Shown: positions 7,827-16,585 of the stretch, one piece after another
Layout of the letters: each line of letters opens with the position of its first letter
How positions within the stretch are numbered: the first letter of the stretch is position 1
From: Zhaonella formicivorans
Lineage (GTDB): Bacteria > Bacillota > DUOV01 > Zhaonellaceae
Length of the DNA: 64,000 nucleotides
Assembly: GCF_004353525.1 (NCBI RefSeq)
Contig: NZ_CP085524.1
Location: 1,336,142 to 1,400,141 of the forward strand
Direction of reading: 5' to 3'
Program-made: the position numbers and the translations under genes
The notes under the pieces: generated by a model
Databases searched by the model: none
The model's input: the letters and a program-made list of their open reading frames with translations, nothing else
What the model was told of the DNA's origin: nothing

Positions 7827-8651
7827 CTAAACTGTGGCTTTTTTTCCTTTACGCTTTGGTGACTTGGGTTTGCGGGCGGCTTCGGTGGCTTTGACACTTG
7901 CTTTTAAAGCCTCCATTAAATCAACAATCTTAGCCGCGGTTTCCGTCCGCTGCACTTCTTCAATCTGGTTGTCGTTGATTTTAGCTTCAATCAATTCAGT
8001 GAGCGCTTTGCGGTAATCACTGGTATATTTGGCAGGATCAAATTTAGCTGTTAAGTTGTCTATTAAACTTTTAGCCATTTTTAATTCATTTTCGTGAATA
8101 GCTACTTCCAATCCCTGTAGTTCAGGAATAACTGCCGGGTTCCTTACCTCATCAGGATAAAACATGGTCTCCAGCAGGAGGCAATTCTGGTATACTCTCA
8201 GCGTGGCCAGATTTTCCTTGGTACGCAAAAAAACTTTGGCAATGGCGATTTTGCCTGTTTCCTCTAGTGCTTGGTATAACAGTTTATATGCTTTCGTGCC
8301 AAAATCACCGGGTGCCAAAAAATAAGCTTTCATAAAATAAATGGGATCAATTTCTTGCAAGTTGACGAAATCCAGGATTTGAATGGACTTAATGCTATCC
8401 AGCGGGAGCTTTTCAAAATCTTCATCTTTTAAAATTACATACCTGCCTTTTTCGTATTCGTAACCGCGCACAATTTCTTCCGAATTCAACTCTCTTTCGC
8501 AGGTGGGGCAAAATTTCTGATAGCGGATTGGGGTTTTACATTCATCATGTAAATAGTTGAATTTGATCTCTTTGCTTTCCGTAGCCGTAAATAGTTTTAC
8601 CGGTATGGTTACAAGGCCGAAGGAAATGGCTCCTTTCCACATGCTGCGCAT
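7827..8651 (-). CDS. ku: Ku protein (non-homologous end joining)
   Basis: A 274-residue bacterial Ku homologue, which would bind DNA ends as a homodimeric ring. The Ku core begins at once with MRSMWKGAISFGLVTIPVKL; later segments include CPTCERELNSEEIVRGYEYE and a long helical region to residue ~245. The C terminus ends in a basic tail RKPKSPKRKGKKATV, as in spore-former Ku. The start is the ATG at 8651 with GAGGTGA 5 nt upstream; an in-frame GTG at 8660 overlaps the ribosome site. Bacterial Ku usually pairs with ligase LigD, but none is seen here. Its position next to a spore SASP gene suits a role in spore DNA repair, which is an inference. Confidence 0.93.
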   Translation of the reverse strand: MRSMWKGAISFGLVTIPVKLFTATESKEIKFNYLHDECKTPIRYQKFCPTCERELNSEEIVRGYEYEKGRYVILKDEDFEKLPLDSIKSIQILDFVNLQEIDPIYFMKAYFLAPGDFGTKAYKLLYQALEETGKIAIAKVFLRTKENLATLRVYQNCLLLETMFYPDEVRNPAVIPELQGLEVAIHENELKMAKSLIDNLTAKFDPAKYTSDYRKALTELIEAKINDNQIEEVQRTETAAKIVDLMEALKASVKATEAARKPKSPKRKGKKATV

Positions 8652-8721
8652 TGTGTTCACCTCAAAACTAGTATTTCAGGAGACTGTTAAAATAATGTAT
8701 GTCGAATGGCAGCAACTGCCT

Positions 8722-8750
8722 TTATGAAAATTTCTTTTCAGGCCATACTA
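8722..8750 (+). promoter_or_regulatory. Candidate sigma-G promoter of the SASP gene
   Basis: CATACTA at 8744-8750 matches the -10 consensus (CATAMTA) of the forespore sigma factor G. TTATG at 8722-8726 matches four of five -35 positions, with a 17-nt spacer. A start near 8757 would leave a short leader before the ribosome site at 8771. This is consistent with SASP genes being sigma-G targets. Confidence 0.55.
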
Positions 8751-8785
8751 AAAATAGTGTACAGTTAAAAAAGGAGGTTTTGGCT

Positions 8786-8965
8786 TTGGCCAAACTGATG
8801 TCCGATGCCTTGAAGTGGGAATTAGCCAAAGAGCTTGGTGTAGACCAGATCGTTGCAACAGAAGGATGGGGTGGCGTTCCTTCCAGGGAATGCGGTAACC
8901 TGGTCAGAAAAGCTATCGAGCTGGCAGAACGTAGCATGGTCAATTCTCCTGCAGGTAAATTCTAA
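8786..8965 (+). CDS. Alpha/beta-type small acid-soluble spore protein
   Basis: A 59-residue SASP. These proteins coat and protect DNA in dormant spores and are degraded at germination. Diagnostic features are LKWELAKELGVDQIVATEGW, which includes the GPR-protease-like region, and GNLVRKAIELAERSM. I start at the TTG at 8786 because AAGGAGG (8771-8777) is 8 nt upstream and the product length then fits the family. The same frame stays open to 8699, but that part looks unlike protein. The gene is monocistronic and followed by a terminator. Confidence 0.9.
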   Translation: MAKLMSDALKWELAKELGVDQIVATEGWGGVPSRECGNLVRKAIELAERSMVNSPAGKF

Positions 8966-8977
8966 CTGTACACTGAA

Positions 8978-9002
8978 GAAGGCCTGGGAAAACCAGGCCT
9001 TC
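8978..9002 (+). terminator. Terminator hairpin after the SASP gene
   Basis: GAAGGCCTGG and CCAGGCCTTC pair over 10 bp around the loop GAAAA (8988-8992). The downstream tract AGTTTGT is only weakly T-rich. A near copy of the same hairpin (CCTGGGTAAACCAGG) lies at 9150-9164 on the other side of the palindromic element. Confidence 0.65.
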
Positions 9003-9015
9003 AGTTTGTAAACAA

Positions 9016-9122
9016 AGCCCGCATGTATTATTCCGCTCTGGACAAGCTCCTACGCCGTTGACCTTCAGCTCCGCTGCCGACGGCTGGGCGAAACAAGTCC
9101 CGCTCCATAATACATGCGGGCT
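9016..9122. repeat. 107-bp palindromic intergenic element
   Basis: AGCCCGCATGTATTAT at 9016-9031 is repeated inverted at 9107-9122, enclosing 75 bp of GC-rich sequence with further internal inverted repeats. It has no coding potential. A 20-nt block of its right arm, AGTCCCGCTCCATAATACAT (9096-9115), recurs exactly at 53926-53945. It looks like a dispersed MITE- or REP-like element. The spaces on both sides carry related hairpins, as if the target had been duplicated. Confidence 0.65.
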
Positions 9123-9175
9123 AATAAGAGTTTGTCGACGGTCTGCAGACCTGGGTAAACCAGGCCTTTTCAATG

Positions 9176-10474
9176 TTACTCTTTTTTCATTTTGTGTACC
9201 ATGGCCATTAGCTCTGCAGACATCTTTGCTAGCTTGCCAGCAGCATTCGCTCCTTCATGAAACACCGAGGCCAATTCCTGGGTCGATGCTGCCACCGATT
9301 GGGCGCCTGCAGCCGATTTTTCCGAAACCAGGGCAATATTACCTACAGCACTGACAGCCTGCTTTCCACCCACTGCCATTTGCTGGCTGGCAGCGGAAAC
9401 TTCCTCGATCTGTCTGTTTACTTTTTTCACCACTTCAAAAATTTCAGCAAAGGAATTACCTGCTTCACCAACTGCTTTGATGCCGTTTTTAACCTCAGAT
9501 GTACCATGCTCCATGGAACGAACGGCCTGCTCGGTTTCGTGCTGCACCAGCTTAATCATTTCCGTAATTTGCTTAGCTGCCGCTGCCGACTGTTCGGCTA
9601 ATTTTCGCACTTCCTCGGCCACAACGGCAAAGCCCCTACCCTGCTCTCCGGCTCTGGCCGCTTCAATTGCCGCATTTAAAGCCAGCAAATTTGTTTGCTC
9701 CGCAATATTGGTTATGGAATCCAGAATAAGCCCGATTTCCCTCGATCTTTCCCCCAACCGGGTCACTATGTGCGCCGAGGCATTTACTGCCTGGCTGATG
9801 GTTTCCATCTGGGTGACAGCCGTATCGATAGCATGGCTGCCCCGCTCAGAAAGGTTAGCAGCCTGCTTCGACGCCTCGGACACTTCTCCGGCACTGATAG
9901 CCACTTGCTCCACCCCTTGCGACATCTGTTGAAATATTGTGGACGTGTCCCGGACGGTGGCGTTCTGGTTCTCAGCGTCAGCGGCTACGCTTTGAATGGT
10001 TGTAGCAATGCTGTCGGTAGCTGTTGTTACCTCTCCTATAATTTCATTTAAATTCGTAGCCACGGCTGCAATTTCTAAGGCAACCTCTTCCATTTTGCGA
10101 ACGTAATCTGTGAATTTTTGTACCATGCCGTTAAAAGTGCGGCAGAGCACATTCAATTCACAGCTGGTATTGCTGGAAACTTCCACTGTCAAGTTGCCCT
10201 CTTCAACTTCTTTCATGGCGTCCATCACGCGCTGCATGGGACCTAAAATCAAGCGGGCCATAATGTAGCCCACAAAAATAGAAAAGAGGGTTCCCCCCGT
10301 CCCGGCTATCAATACATTGCGCTGAAAACTTTGGAAAAGCCGTGTATAATCGCCTTGTGTTGCCGCCAATTGCAAAAGCTTGCTTACCGTTGGAAATGTG
10401 TAGCCGATAGTTGCTGCCCAAATTACCACCGTAACTATGGAAAAGGTAAGCATCATTTTGGTTTTTAAGCTCAT
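9176..10474 (-). CDS. Methyl-accepting chemotaxis protein with minimal sensor
   Basis: A 432-residue chemoreceptor. A transmembrane helix spans residues ~9-28. A very short external segment of ~25 residues ([20 protein letters not shown]) follows, then a second membrane helix (~residues 53-72), a HAMP domain ([20 protein letters not shown]) and the cytoplasmic signalling hairpin. The tip that binds CheA/CheW is present ([20 protein letters not shown]). No usual ligand-binding domain fits between the helices, so input may be membrane- or HAMP-borne. No CheR-tethering pentapeptide ends the protein. Its stop is 18 bp downstream of the end of the flagellar/chemotaxis operon, which it probably extends. 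Confidence 0.9.
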   Translation of the reverse strand: MSLKTKMMLTFSIVTVVIWAATIGYTFPTVSKLLQLAATQGDYTRLFQSFQRNVLIAGTGGTLFSIFVGYIMARLILGPMQRVMDAMKEVEEGNLTVEVSSNTSCELNVLCRTFNGMVQKFTDYVRKMEEVALEIAAVATNLNEIIGEVTTATDSIATTIQSVAADAENQNATVRDTSTIFQQMSQGVEQVAISAGEVSEASKQAANLSERGSHAIDTAVTQMETISQAVNASAHIVTRLGERSREIGLILDSITNIAEQTNLLALNAAIEAARAGEQGRGFAVVAEEVRKLAEQSAAAAKQITEMIKLVQHETEQAVRSMEHGTSEVKNGIKAVGEAGNSFAEIFEVVKKVNRQIEEVSAASQQMAVGGKQAVSAVGNIALVSEKSAAGAQSVAASTQELASVFHEGANAAGKLAKMSAELMAMVHKMKKE

Positions 10475-10492
10475 ACTTCCTCCCCCAGGTAC

Positions 10493-11611
10493 CTATTTGC
10501 GCAGGTTATGCAGTCTTTGCACAGGACTGTCAATAGCAATTATCCGCACTCCGAAATTTTCGTTAACTACAACCACCTCCCCATGGGCGATTAAAGTCCC
10601 ATTAACCAGGATTTCCACCGGTTCGTCAGCCAGTTTTTCCAATTCCACAATGCTTCCCGGAATAAGGTTTAACACCTCTTTAATGGGCTTTTTGGTTCTG
10701 CCTAAGATTACTGAGATATTTAAAGGCACATCAAGGATAAGCTCAATATTTTTAGGAGCATCTCCGGAAACTGCCCCAATTTTCTCATTCTGTTGCGGTT
10801 GCGGACTAAGGTAAGAGTTAACATCAGACAACAAATTGTTAATCTCATCCTGGGATAAAATTTGCGTGCTCTCTGATTCTGCCTTAAGGGCAGGGGCCGA
10901 AGTTTCCGTGAAATCCGAGGTGGAGGTGGAAGAGCTTGTCCCCAGTAAAATGCCTGTTTCCTCTTTTGCTACCGGAACAGGCAGAATTTGCATAATCTCA
11001 CTGTTAATCAGTGTTCCGATTTCCATTTTAAAAGACACTACTACAATCTTTTCATTGATATCCCAGGGAAAATTTATTGAGTCCTGCTGAAAATTAACTG
11101 CCGTAATATGTGGGGGAGAGATTACAACTGATTTTTGAAAAATTGTGCTCATGGAAGTAGCAGCAGAACCCATCATCTGGTTCATAGCTTCACCTACAGC
11201 GCTAGCGTGCAATTCCGTTAATTCCAAATTGGGGTTAGTCCCGTCGCCGCCCATCATTAAATCGGCAATAATTGCAGCATCACTTACTTTAATAACTAAC
11301 AGGTTGCTGCCGGTTAAGCCTTCGGTAAAATTTACTTCAATCAGCATATAGGGGACTTCAAAGGTATTGAGCAACTCCTCCGGGGTTGTAACAGCAATTT
11401 GCGGCGTCGTGATGGTAACCCGTTGGTTGAGCAACTGGGATAAGGCCGTGGCAGCTGAACCCATGGAAATATTTCCAATTTCACCGAGAGCATCTCTTTC
11501 CAGATCGTTTAGTACCTGAATTTCCGGGTTGGGGACTGCCGGTTCCTCATTTAACAACCCGGGTGAATTGAGCAATGCATCTATTTCTTCTTGGGATAAA
11601 AAATTATTCAA
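10493..11611 (-). CDS. fliY: Flagellar motor switch phosphatase FliY
   Basis: A 372-residue fusion of a CheC-like phosphatase and a FliN-type C-ring domain. Residues 1-15 (MNNFLSQEEIDALLN) are a FliM-like CheY-P-binding peptide. The CheC half has both active-site helices, ALGEIGNISMGSAATAL and AVGEAMNQMMGSAATSM, with the Glu-x2-Asn pairs. A linker of ~70 low-complexity residues leads to the SpoA/FliN domain at residues 290-365 (NIELILDVPLNISVILG). It is expected to dephosphorylate CheY-P at the switch. The gene abuts fliM with no gap. A separate fliN lies at 26618, so two FliN domains exist. Confidence 0.93.
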   Translation of the reverse strand: MNNFLSQEEIDALLNSPGLLNEEPAVPNPEIQVLNDLERDALGEIGNISMGSAATALSQLLNQRVTITTPQIAVTTPEELLNTFEVPYMLIEVNFTEGLTGSNLLVIKVSDAAIIADLMMGGDGTNPNLELTELHASAVGEAMNQMMGSAATSMSTIFQKSVVISPPHITAVNFQQDSINFPWDINEKIVVVSFKMEIGTLINSEIMQILPVPVAKEETGILLGTSSSTSTSDFTETSAPALKAESESTQILSQDEINNLLSDVNSYLSPQPQQNEKIGAVSGDAPKNIELILDVPLNISVILGRTKKPIKEVLNLIPGSIVELEKLADEPVEILVNGTLIAHGEVVVVNENFGVRIIAIDSPVQRLHNLRK

Positions 11612-12601
11612 TTAGCTTGTGCCCCCTTTACCTGCAAAAGCTGTTACCTGTACTGCCAATTTATTTCCTACAACACCGGGCTGAACCTTAAATTTTGGCC
11701 GGTCTTCCACCAGTAAAACCATATCCTCCCCAACTAAATTATCCAGGGTGATGACATCACCTACTTGCAACTGCAAAAATTCCCTGACAGTGATATTTGT
11801 TGCACCGCAAAGAGCCGTAAGACTCACCGGCACACCCCCCAGCTGCTGGCGGATCTTTTGCCGGTATGTTTCCGCTTCTATGCCGCCAATATTGGCAAAC
11901 CAATGCCTGGAGGTTAGCTTGGGAAGCACAGGCTCCAAAAGCATAAAAGGCAGACAGAGATTGATTAAGCCCTGATGCTTGTTGACTGTTGTGGACAAAG
12001 TCACTACCACTACCGTCTCATTGGGGGAAATGATCTGGTTTAACTGAGGATTTGTCTCCAGGGACTGAATGGTAGTTTTTAGCTCAAAAAGATCGGACCA
12101 CACATATTCAACGTTTTCCAAAATCTTTTTATATAAGTTTTTCAATACATTGATTTCAATTTCGGTCAATTCCCTGATTTTCCTGGGCATTAGGCCAGGC
12201 CCCCCAAACAGGAGGTCAATAATGGGGAAGATAAAGCCTGAATTAGTTTCCAGAACAGCAGAACCCGGCAGCGGTTCCATATTAAATACAGTTAATAAAG
12301 TTGGCGTTGGTACTGATAAGACAAAGTCTTCATAGGTTAGCTGATCAACTGAAGCAATCTTGATTTGAATGTTTGTTCTGAGGTAACCCGACAAAAAATT
12401 AGAAACCAGACGGCCAAAATTATCGTAGATCAAATACAATGTCCGCACCTGGTCTTTGGAAAATTTGTTGGGGCGCCGAAAATCATAATTTTTGATCTTG
12501 TCCGTATCAATATCCTGCTTTAAATCTTCCGGGGATAATTCCCCTGAAGTCAAAGCGCTTAAAAGCAGATCTATCTCCGACTGGGATAAAATTTCGTCCA
12601 T
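11612..12601 (-). CDS. fliM: Flagellar motor switch protein FliM
   Basis: A 329-residue C-ring protein. The N-terminal CheY-P-binding peptide MDEILSQSEIDLLLSAL is intact. The middle CheC-like domain (residues ~45-230) contains the FliG-contacting loop, here FGGPGLMPRKIRELTEIE. The SpoA domain ends the protein (LQVGDVITLDNLVGEDMVLL). The gene lies 65 bp downstream of cheY and directly upstream of fliY, so switch components and the CheY module are co-transcribed. Confidence 0.95.
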   Translation of the reverse strand: MDEILSQSEIDLLLSALTSGELSPEDLKQDIDTDKIKNYDFRRPNKFSKDQVRTLYLIYDNFGRLVSNFLSGYLRTNIQIKIASVDQLTYEDFVLSVPTPTLLTVFNMEPLPGSAVLETNSGFIFPIIDLLFGGPGLMPRKIRELTEIEINVLKNLYKKILENVEYVWSDLFELKTTIQSLETNPQLNQIISPNETVVVVTLSTTVNKHQGLINLCLPFMLLEPVLPKLTSRHWFANIGGIEAETYRQKIRQQLGGVPVSLTALCGATNITVREFLQLQVGDVITLDNLVGEDMVLLVEDRPKFKVQPGVVGNKLAVQVTAFAGKGGTS

Positions 12602-12666
12602 TAAGCTTCACCACCTATCTCCTGCAGCTGCCAGGATTACAAGCAGGAAAGGATAGTTTCAGGAAA

Positions 12667-13029
12667 CTATCCTAATGCTTTTTCAATTGCTTGAATGACC
12701 CTCTCCTGTTGGAACGGCTTAACAATAAAATCTCTTGCACCCGCTTGAATTGCTTCCATTACCATCATTTGTTGCCCCATGGCGCTGCACATGATCACTT
12801 TGGCACCACTGTCCAGCTTTTTAATCTCTCTCACCGCGGCAATACCGTCCATTTCCGGCATGGTGATGTCCATGGTTACCAAATCTGGTTTCAACTCTTT
12901 GTAAAGCTGAACAGCTTTTTGCCCGTTTTCCGCTTCTCCAACCACTTCATAGCCGTGCTTTGTCAGGATATCTTTAATCATCATGCGCATAAAAGCTGCG
13001 TCATCTACTACAAGAATTCTTCTTGCCAC
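12667..13029 (-). CDS. cheY: Chemotaxis response regulator CheY
   Basis: A 120-residue single-domain receiver. The acidic pair Asp9-Asp10 (LVVDDAAF), phosphoacceptor Asp54 (VTMDITMPEMDG), Ser82 and Lys104 (VKPFQ) are all at canonical positions. No output domain is present. In this lineage CheY-P binds FliM/FliY and is dephosphorylated by FliY and CheC. The start ATG at 13029 is 3 bp from the cheC stop. cheA, cheB and cheW are absent from the window. Confidence 0.95.
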   Translation of the reverse strand: MARRILVVDDAAFMRMMIKDILTKHGYEVVGEAENGQKAVQLYKELKPDLVTMDITMPEMDGIAAVREIKKLDSGAKVIMCSAMGQQMMVMEAIQAGARDFIVKPFQQERVIQAIEKALG

Positions 13030-13031
13030 TT

Positions 13032-13661
13032 TTACCTACCTCCATCAAACTCAAGTCCTAAAGACTTAAAAATTATCTCCAAAGAACCTATTTCAGGCAC
13101 CAAGAAAAAATGGCCGTTGATTTTTATTTCATTTTGGTAAAACTGTGTTTCAATAATCAGCGCCTGGTCATCAAAATACCCGCTTTCCAGGAATGCAGCG
13201 CTTAAAACCGCCCCTAACATATCAAAAGCAAAACCAGGTACTGACGGGTTAAAAGTCAACTTCGTCACTTCTGAAAGGGCGGTTAAAAAAGAACCTGTTA
13301 AAATATTGCCGATCTCCTGCAGCGTTGATTGGCCCATGGCAGTCAACTCCTGGGTTGTTCCCAGGGGACTGTCAAAAAGCATATCTATTAAAGCAAAGGC
13401 GCTTTCTTCGGTAAGCAAAAACATAATCTGGCTTTTTGCCTCGCCGGCTACGGCAAAATTGATACAGGCTACCTTGTCCTCTTCCTGTCCAACTAAGTTA
13501 AAAATCTGATTAAAGGGCAAAACACCAGCCCGGGGCACTGCCATCTCAACCCGCCGGTTAAGCAGCTTGGCTAAAGCGGTAGCTGCATTTCCAACCCCGA
13601 TATTGCTGATTTCCTGCAAAACATCCAGGTGGAAACCTGTTAACTCCTCGCCCTTACTCAT
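13032..13661 (-). CDS. cheC: CheY-P phosphatase CheC
   Basis: A 209-residue CheC with both phosphatase helices, VLQEISNIGVGNAATALAK and TLQEIGNILTGSFLTAL, each carrying Glu-x2-Asn. CheC also binds CheD, whose gene is two positions upstream. I start at the ATG at 13661, since AAGGAGG lies 6 nt upstream; the in-frame ATG at 13682 would put the ribosome site inside the coding sequence. Order is cheD-cheR-cheC-cheY with short gaps. Confidence 0.93.
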   Translation of the reverse strand: MSKGEELTGFHLDVLQEISNIGVGNAATALAKLLNRRVEMAVPRAGVLPFNQIFNLVGQEEDKVACINFAVAGEAKSQIMFLLTEESAFALIDMLFDSPLGTTQELTAMGQSTLQEIGNILTGSFLTALSEVTKLTFNPSVPGFAFDMLGAVLSAAFLESGYFDDQALIIETQFYQNEIKINGHFFLVPEIGSLEIIFKSLGLEFDGGR

Positions 13662-13685
13662 CGGGATCCTCCTTTTCGACATTTG

Positions 13686-14453
13686 TTAAGGCTTCTGGTA
13701 AAACCACGGGGAGATTTTTTCATAACCGAACTCCCGGTATTTCAGCATGTTTTCTGTAGCTCCGATAAATAACACCCCACCAGGGCCCAGGGCATGGTAA
13801 AAATTAACATATAATTTTTCCTGCATTTCCGCTGTAAAATAAATAGTCACATTGCGGCAGATAATCAGGTCATAGTCGGTATCGTATTTATCCACTAAAA
13901 GGTCGTGGTATTTAAACGCCACTTTCCTTTTAACTCGGTCAATCAGCCTGTACTGTTCCCCCTCTTTTTGAAAGTATTTGCCTAGCCTCTCGGGGGATAC
14001 ATTCTTCAGCAGGCGGGAGTCATATTTACCCTCCCTTGCCACTTCCAGTATTTTTCTGTCAATATCTGTGGCATCGATCTTATGCAGCCCTGTCGGTGCC
14101 AGTTCATCCAGAATAATAGCCACAGAATAGGGTTCACAGCCGTTGGAACAAGCCGCACTCCAAATTTTCAGCCTTGGTTTTTTCCGCAGTAAAGCAGGAA
14201 GCACTTGCTGCTCCAGCACCGCGAAAATCTCCGGATTACGAAAAAACTCGGAAACATTAATGGTTACCTTATCGAAGAAACGATTAAGCTGTTCTGCATC
14301 CTTGACTAAAGTTTGAAAATATAAGCCATAATCGTTTAACTGCAAAGTCTGCATTAAACTATCTATTCGACGCTTAAGTTGTTTCTCCTTGTAACCGTCT
14401 AAGTTTAAACCAAATTGCTTGTAAATCTTGCTTTTAAACTCATTAAATTCCAT
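13686..14453 (-). CDS. cheR: Chemoreceptor glutamate methyltransferase CheR
   Basis: A 255-residue SAM-dependent methyltransferase. A helical N-terminal domain (to residue ~70) precedes FDKVTINVSEFFRNPEIF, the SAM-site segment KIWSAACSNGCEPYSVAII, the acidic TDIDRKIL strand, and YDLIICRNVTIYF. It adds methyl groups to receptor glutamates for adaptation. No partner cheB is in the window. The start ATG at 14453 follows GGAGGTATGCC, and the gene is 21 bp from cheD. Confidence 0.94.
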   Translation of the reverse strand: MEFNEFKSKIYKQFGLNLDGYKEKQLKRRIDSLMQTLQLNDYGLYFQTLVKDAEQLNRFFDKVTINVSEFFRNPEIFAVLEQQVLPALLRKKPRLKIWSAACSNGCEPYSVAIILDELAPTGLHKIDATDIDRKILEVAREGKYDSRLLKNVSPERLGKYFQKEGEQYRLIDRVKRKVAFKYHDLLVDKYDTDYDLIICRNVTIYFTAEMQEKLYVNFYHALGPGGVLFIGATENMLKYREFGYEKISPWFYQKP

Positions 14454-14474
14454 GGCATACCTCCAAATTAAAGC

Positions 14475-14972
14475 CTACAATAAACGCAGCGGACTGCCAA
14501 TGGACCTGATGGAGACATTACCTGTGGCTGTGTCCAGGATCATTGTGCGGCCATAATTTCCTCCCGTATCTTCAGCAATAAGTTTAATCCCCAATTTGCC
14601 CAAGATATCTTTTGCCATTTCGACATTGCGCCGGCCAATATTTAAAGTACTGGCAGACTTATCAGCAAAATTAAACATCTGGGCCCCTCCTGCCATTTTT
14701 GCCTGTAAAGAAAAACGTTTGGCCCCAAGTTTCAATATTTCCTCCAGCAAGAGCGGAATGCCCAGGTCCGCGAACTTGGCCGGGTTGGACCTGTTTTGAA
14801 ACTGGGAACTGTCGGGCAGCATGATATGGACTAACCCCCCAATCTTTGAGGCCGGATCGTACAACGTAACACCCACGCAGGAACCTAGACCCAGAGTGAT
14901 GATCTGTTCGGGAGACCTGGCAGTTTTATAGTCTGCTATTCCGACCTTTATTTCTGTTATATTAGGTAGCAT
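14475..14972 (-). CDS. cheD: Chemoreceptor glutamine deamidase CheD
   Basis: A 165-residue CheD. The catalytic triad positions are visible as Thr26 (IITLGLGSC), Cys32 and His49 (GGLVHIMLPDS). CheD deamidates receptor glutamines and in this group also enhances CheC phosphatase activity. Length and motifs are normal. It follows flgG after a 44-bp gap and starts the chemotaxis block of the operon. Confidence 0.94.
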   Translation of the reverse strand: MLPNITEIKVGIADYKTARSPEQIITLGLGSCVGVTLYDPASKIGGLVHIMLPDSSQFQNRSNPAKFADLGIPLLLEEILKLGAKRFSLQAKMAGGAQMFNFADKSASTLNIGRRNVEMAKDILGKLGIKLIAEDTGGNYGRTMILDTATGNVSIRSIGSPLRLL

Positions 14973-15016
14973 GATTTTTCCTCCATCAGCCGGGTGGACT
15001 TTGCCACACGAAAGTA

Positions 15017-15796
15017 CTACTTTCTCAGATTATTAGCCATACCCCACATTTCATCAGCAACCTGCACTGAGCGGGAATTGAACTGATATGCCCTTTGGGC
15101 TATTATCATTTGGGTCATTTCTTCCACCAAGTTTACATTAGAGCCTTCCAGCATCCCTTGTTGAAAAGTGCCCATACCTGACTGTCCGGGAACTTCTTCC
15201 CAGGCCGCACCGCTTTCCTCAGTGCTAACAAACAGGTTTTGCCCAATAGGCATTAAGCCCCCTGGATTATTAAACCGGTATAGAGGCAGCACCCCTATTT
15301 CTTCCCTGGTTCCGTCTTCCAAAGTTGCAGTAATTGAGCCGTTTGGTGCAATGACCAGTTTTTTTGCCCCCGCCGGAACCATTACCTGAGCCGACAGCCT
15401 GAAACCGGAAGAATGTACCAACGTTCCTTCACCGTCGACCTGGAGATTCCCGTCTCGGGTGTAAGCCAGCTGGCCGTTGGGAAGTTCCACTTCCATAAAT
15501 CCATTCCCCCGGATGGCCACATCCAGTTCCCTGCCGGTGGAAATTATGGGGCCCTGTGTAAAAAGGCCAGACACCGCTGTGAGTTTTACACCGGAACCGC
15601 TTAGGGCAGGACCGGAACTGCTCTCTCTTACCGGCTGACCTGTCGTGCCAATCCTTTGATACAGCAAATCAGTAAATGCAGCCTTTTGCTTTTTATACGC
15701 AGTAGTGTTGACGTTAGCCAGGTTATTGGCCACTATGTCCATTTTCGCCGCATGGGCAGCCATACCGCTGGCCCCGTTCCATAAAGACCTGAGCAT
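15017..15796 (-). CDS. flgG: Flagellar distal rod protein FlgG (or FlhP)
   Basis: A 259-residue rod/hook-family protein. The N-terminal rod motif MDIVANNLANVNTTAYKKQK, a central beta domain (residues ~90-190) and the C-terminal helix QMIIAQRAYQFNSRSVQVAD are all present. Exported by the flagellar type III system to extend the axial rod. Its paralogue lies 10 bp upstream. FlgG and FlgF/FlhO are hard to separate by eye; the longer distal position and the full FlgG-type C terminus favour FlgG here. Confidence 0.85.
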   Translation of the reverse strand: MLRSLWNGASGMAAHAAKMDIVANNLANVNTTAYKKQKAAFTDLLYQRIGTTGQPVRESSSGPALSGSGVKLTAVSGLFTQGPIISTGRELDVAIRGNGFMEVELPNGQLAYTRDGNLQVDGEGTLVHSSGFRLSAQVMVPAGAKKLVIAPNGSITATLEDGTREEIGVLPLYRFNNPGGLMPIGQNLFVSTEESGAAWEEVPGQSGMGTFQQGMLEGSNVNLVEEMTQMIIAQRAYQFNSRSVQVADEMWGMANNLRK

Positions 15797-15806
15797 TGAA
15801 TACCAC

Positions 15807-16574
15807 CTACCTTAAACTGCCGATTTCGTTTGCACTTTTTGCCAGCAGCTCATCGTGGGCCTGGATCACTTTTTGATTTGCCTCATATGTGCGCAGTGCT
15901 GCCAGCATATTTACCATTTCATTGACCAGGTTGAGATTAGGCTTTTCCAGAAAGCCTTGTTTAACTGCTGTTTCCCCCGGCTCCAGCGCCCTGGGCAAAG
16001 CCCCTTCAGGAGCCGAATAGAGATCATGGCCCATTTTTTGCAGTCCTTGCTTATCTGGGAAGCCGGTAATGAGCAAATGATCGACATAAACCCCGTCGAC
16101 CGTCAGGGAACCGTCAGCAGCGACAGTGAAAGAACTTCCCTGCACCAGGATTGGGCCATTCAAACCAAGTACATAATCACCCTGCGCCGTTACCAGGTAG
16201 CCCTGGCCGTCTAAACGGAAAGAACCATTTCTGGTGTATCTCAAACCTTGGGCTGTTTCTATTGTAAAAAAGCCTTCGCCGTTAATGGCCAAATCATAAG
16301 AGTTGCCTGTTTCCTCCAAGTTCCCTTCAGCCCAGTCAATAATTTGTTCATCCAGCATGGCCCCATTGTTTAACGGGCCTACCGGCGTTGTCCCTGCCGC
16401 GCTGCCTTTAATGGCATCTATCCTCTTAAGCAGTACTTGGGGAAAAGAACTCACAGCCAGTTCGGTTTTTTTATACCCAGGCGTGTTCATATTTGCCAGG
16501 TTGTTGGTGATATTGTCTTGTTTCAGTTCTTGCACCAGCATTCCGGTAGCAGCAGTATAAAGGCCACGGATCAT
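15807..16574 (-). CDS. flgF: Flagellar rod protein FlgF (FlhO-like)
   Basis: A 255-residue paralogue of the downstream gene. MIRGLYTAATGMLVQELKQD, then ITNNLANMNTPGYKK, mark the rod N terminus. The C terminus NLVNEMVNMLAALRTYEANQ is the matching coiled-coil segment. It would form the proximal/middle rod. The ATG at 16574 follows a GGGAGGG site. Placement after fliA and two small membrane genes is typical of clostridial late-operon rod pairs. Confidence 0.82.
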   Translation of the reverse strand: MIRGLYTAATGMLVQELKQDNITNNLANMNTPGYKKTELAVSSFPQVLLKRIDAIKGSAAGTTPVGPLNNGAMLDEQIIDWAEGNLEETGNSYDLAINGEGFFTIETAQGLRYTRNGSFRLDGQGYLVTAQGDYVLGLNGPILVQGSSFTVAADGSLTVDGVYVDHLLITGFPDKQGLQKMGHDLYSAPEGALPRALEPGETAVKQGFLEKPNLNLVNEMVNMLAALRTYEANQKVIQAHDELLAKSANEIGSLR

Positions 16575-16585
16575 TTCTTTCCCTC

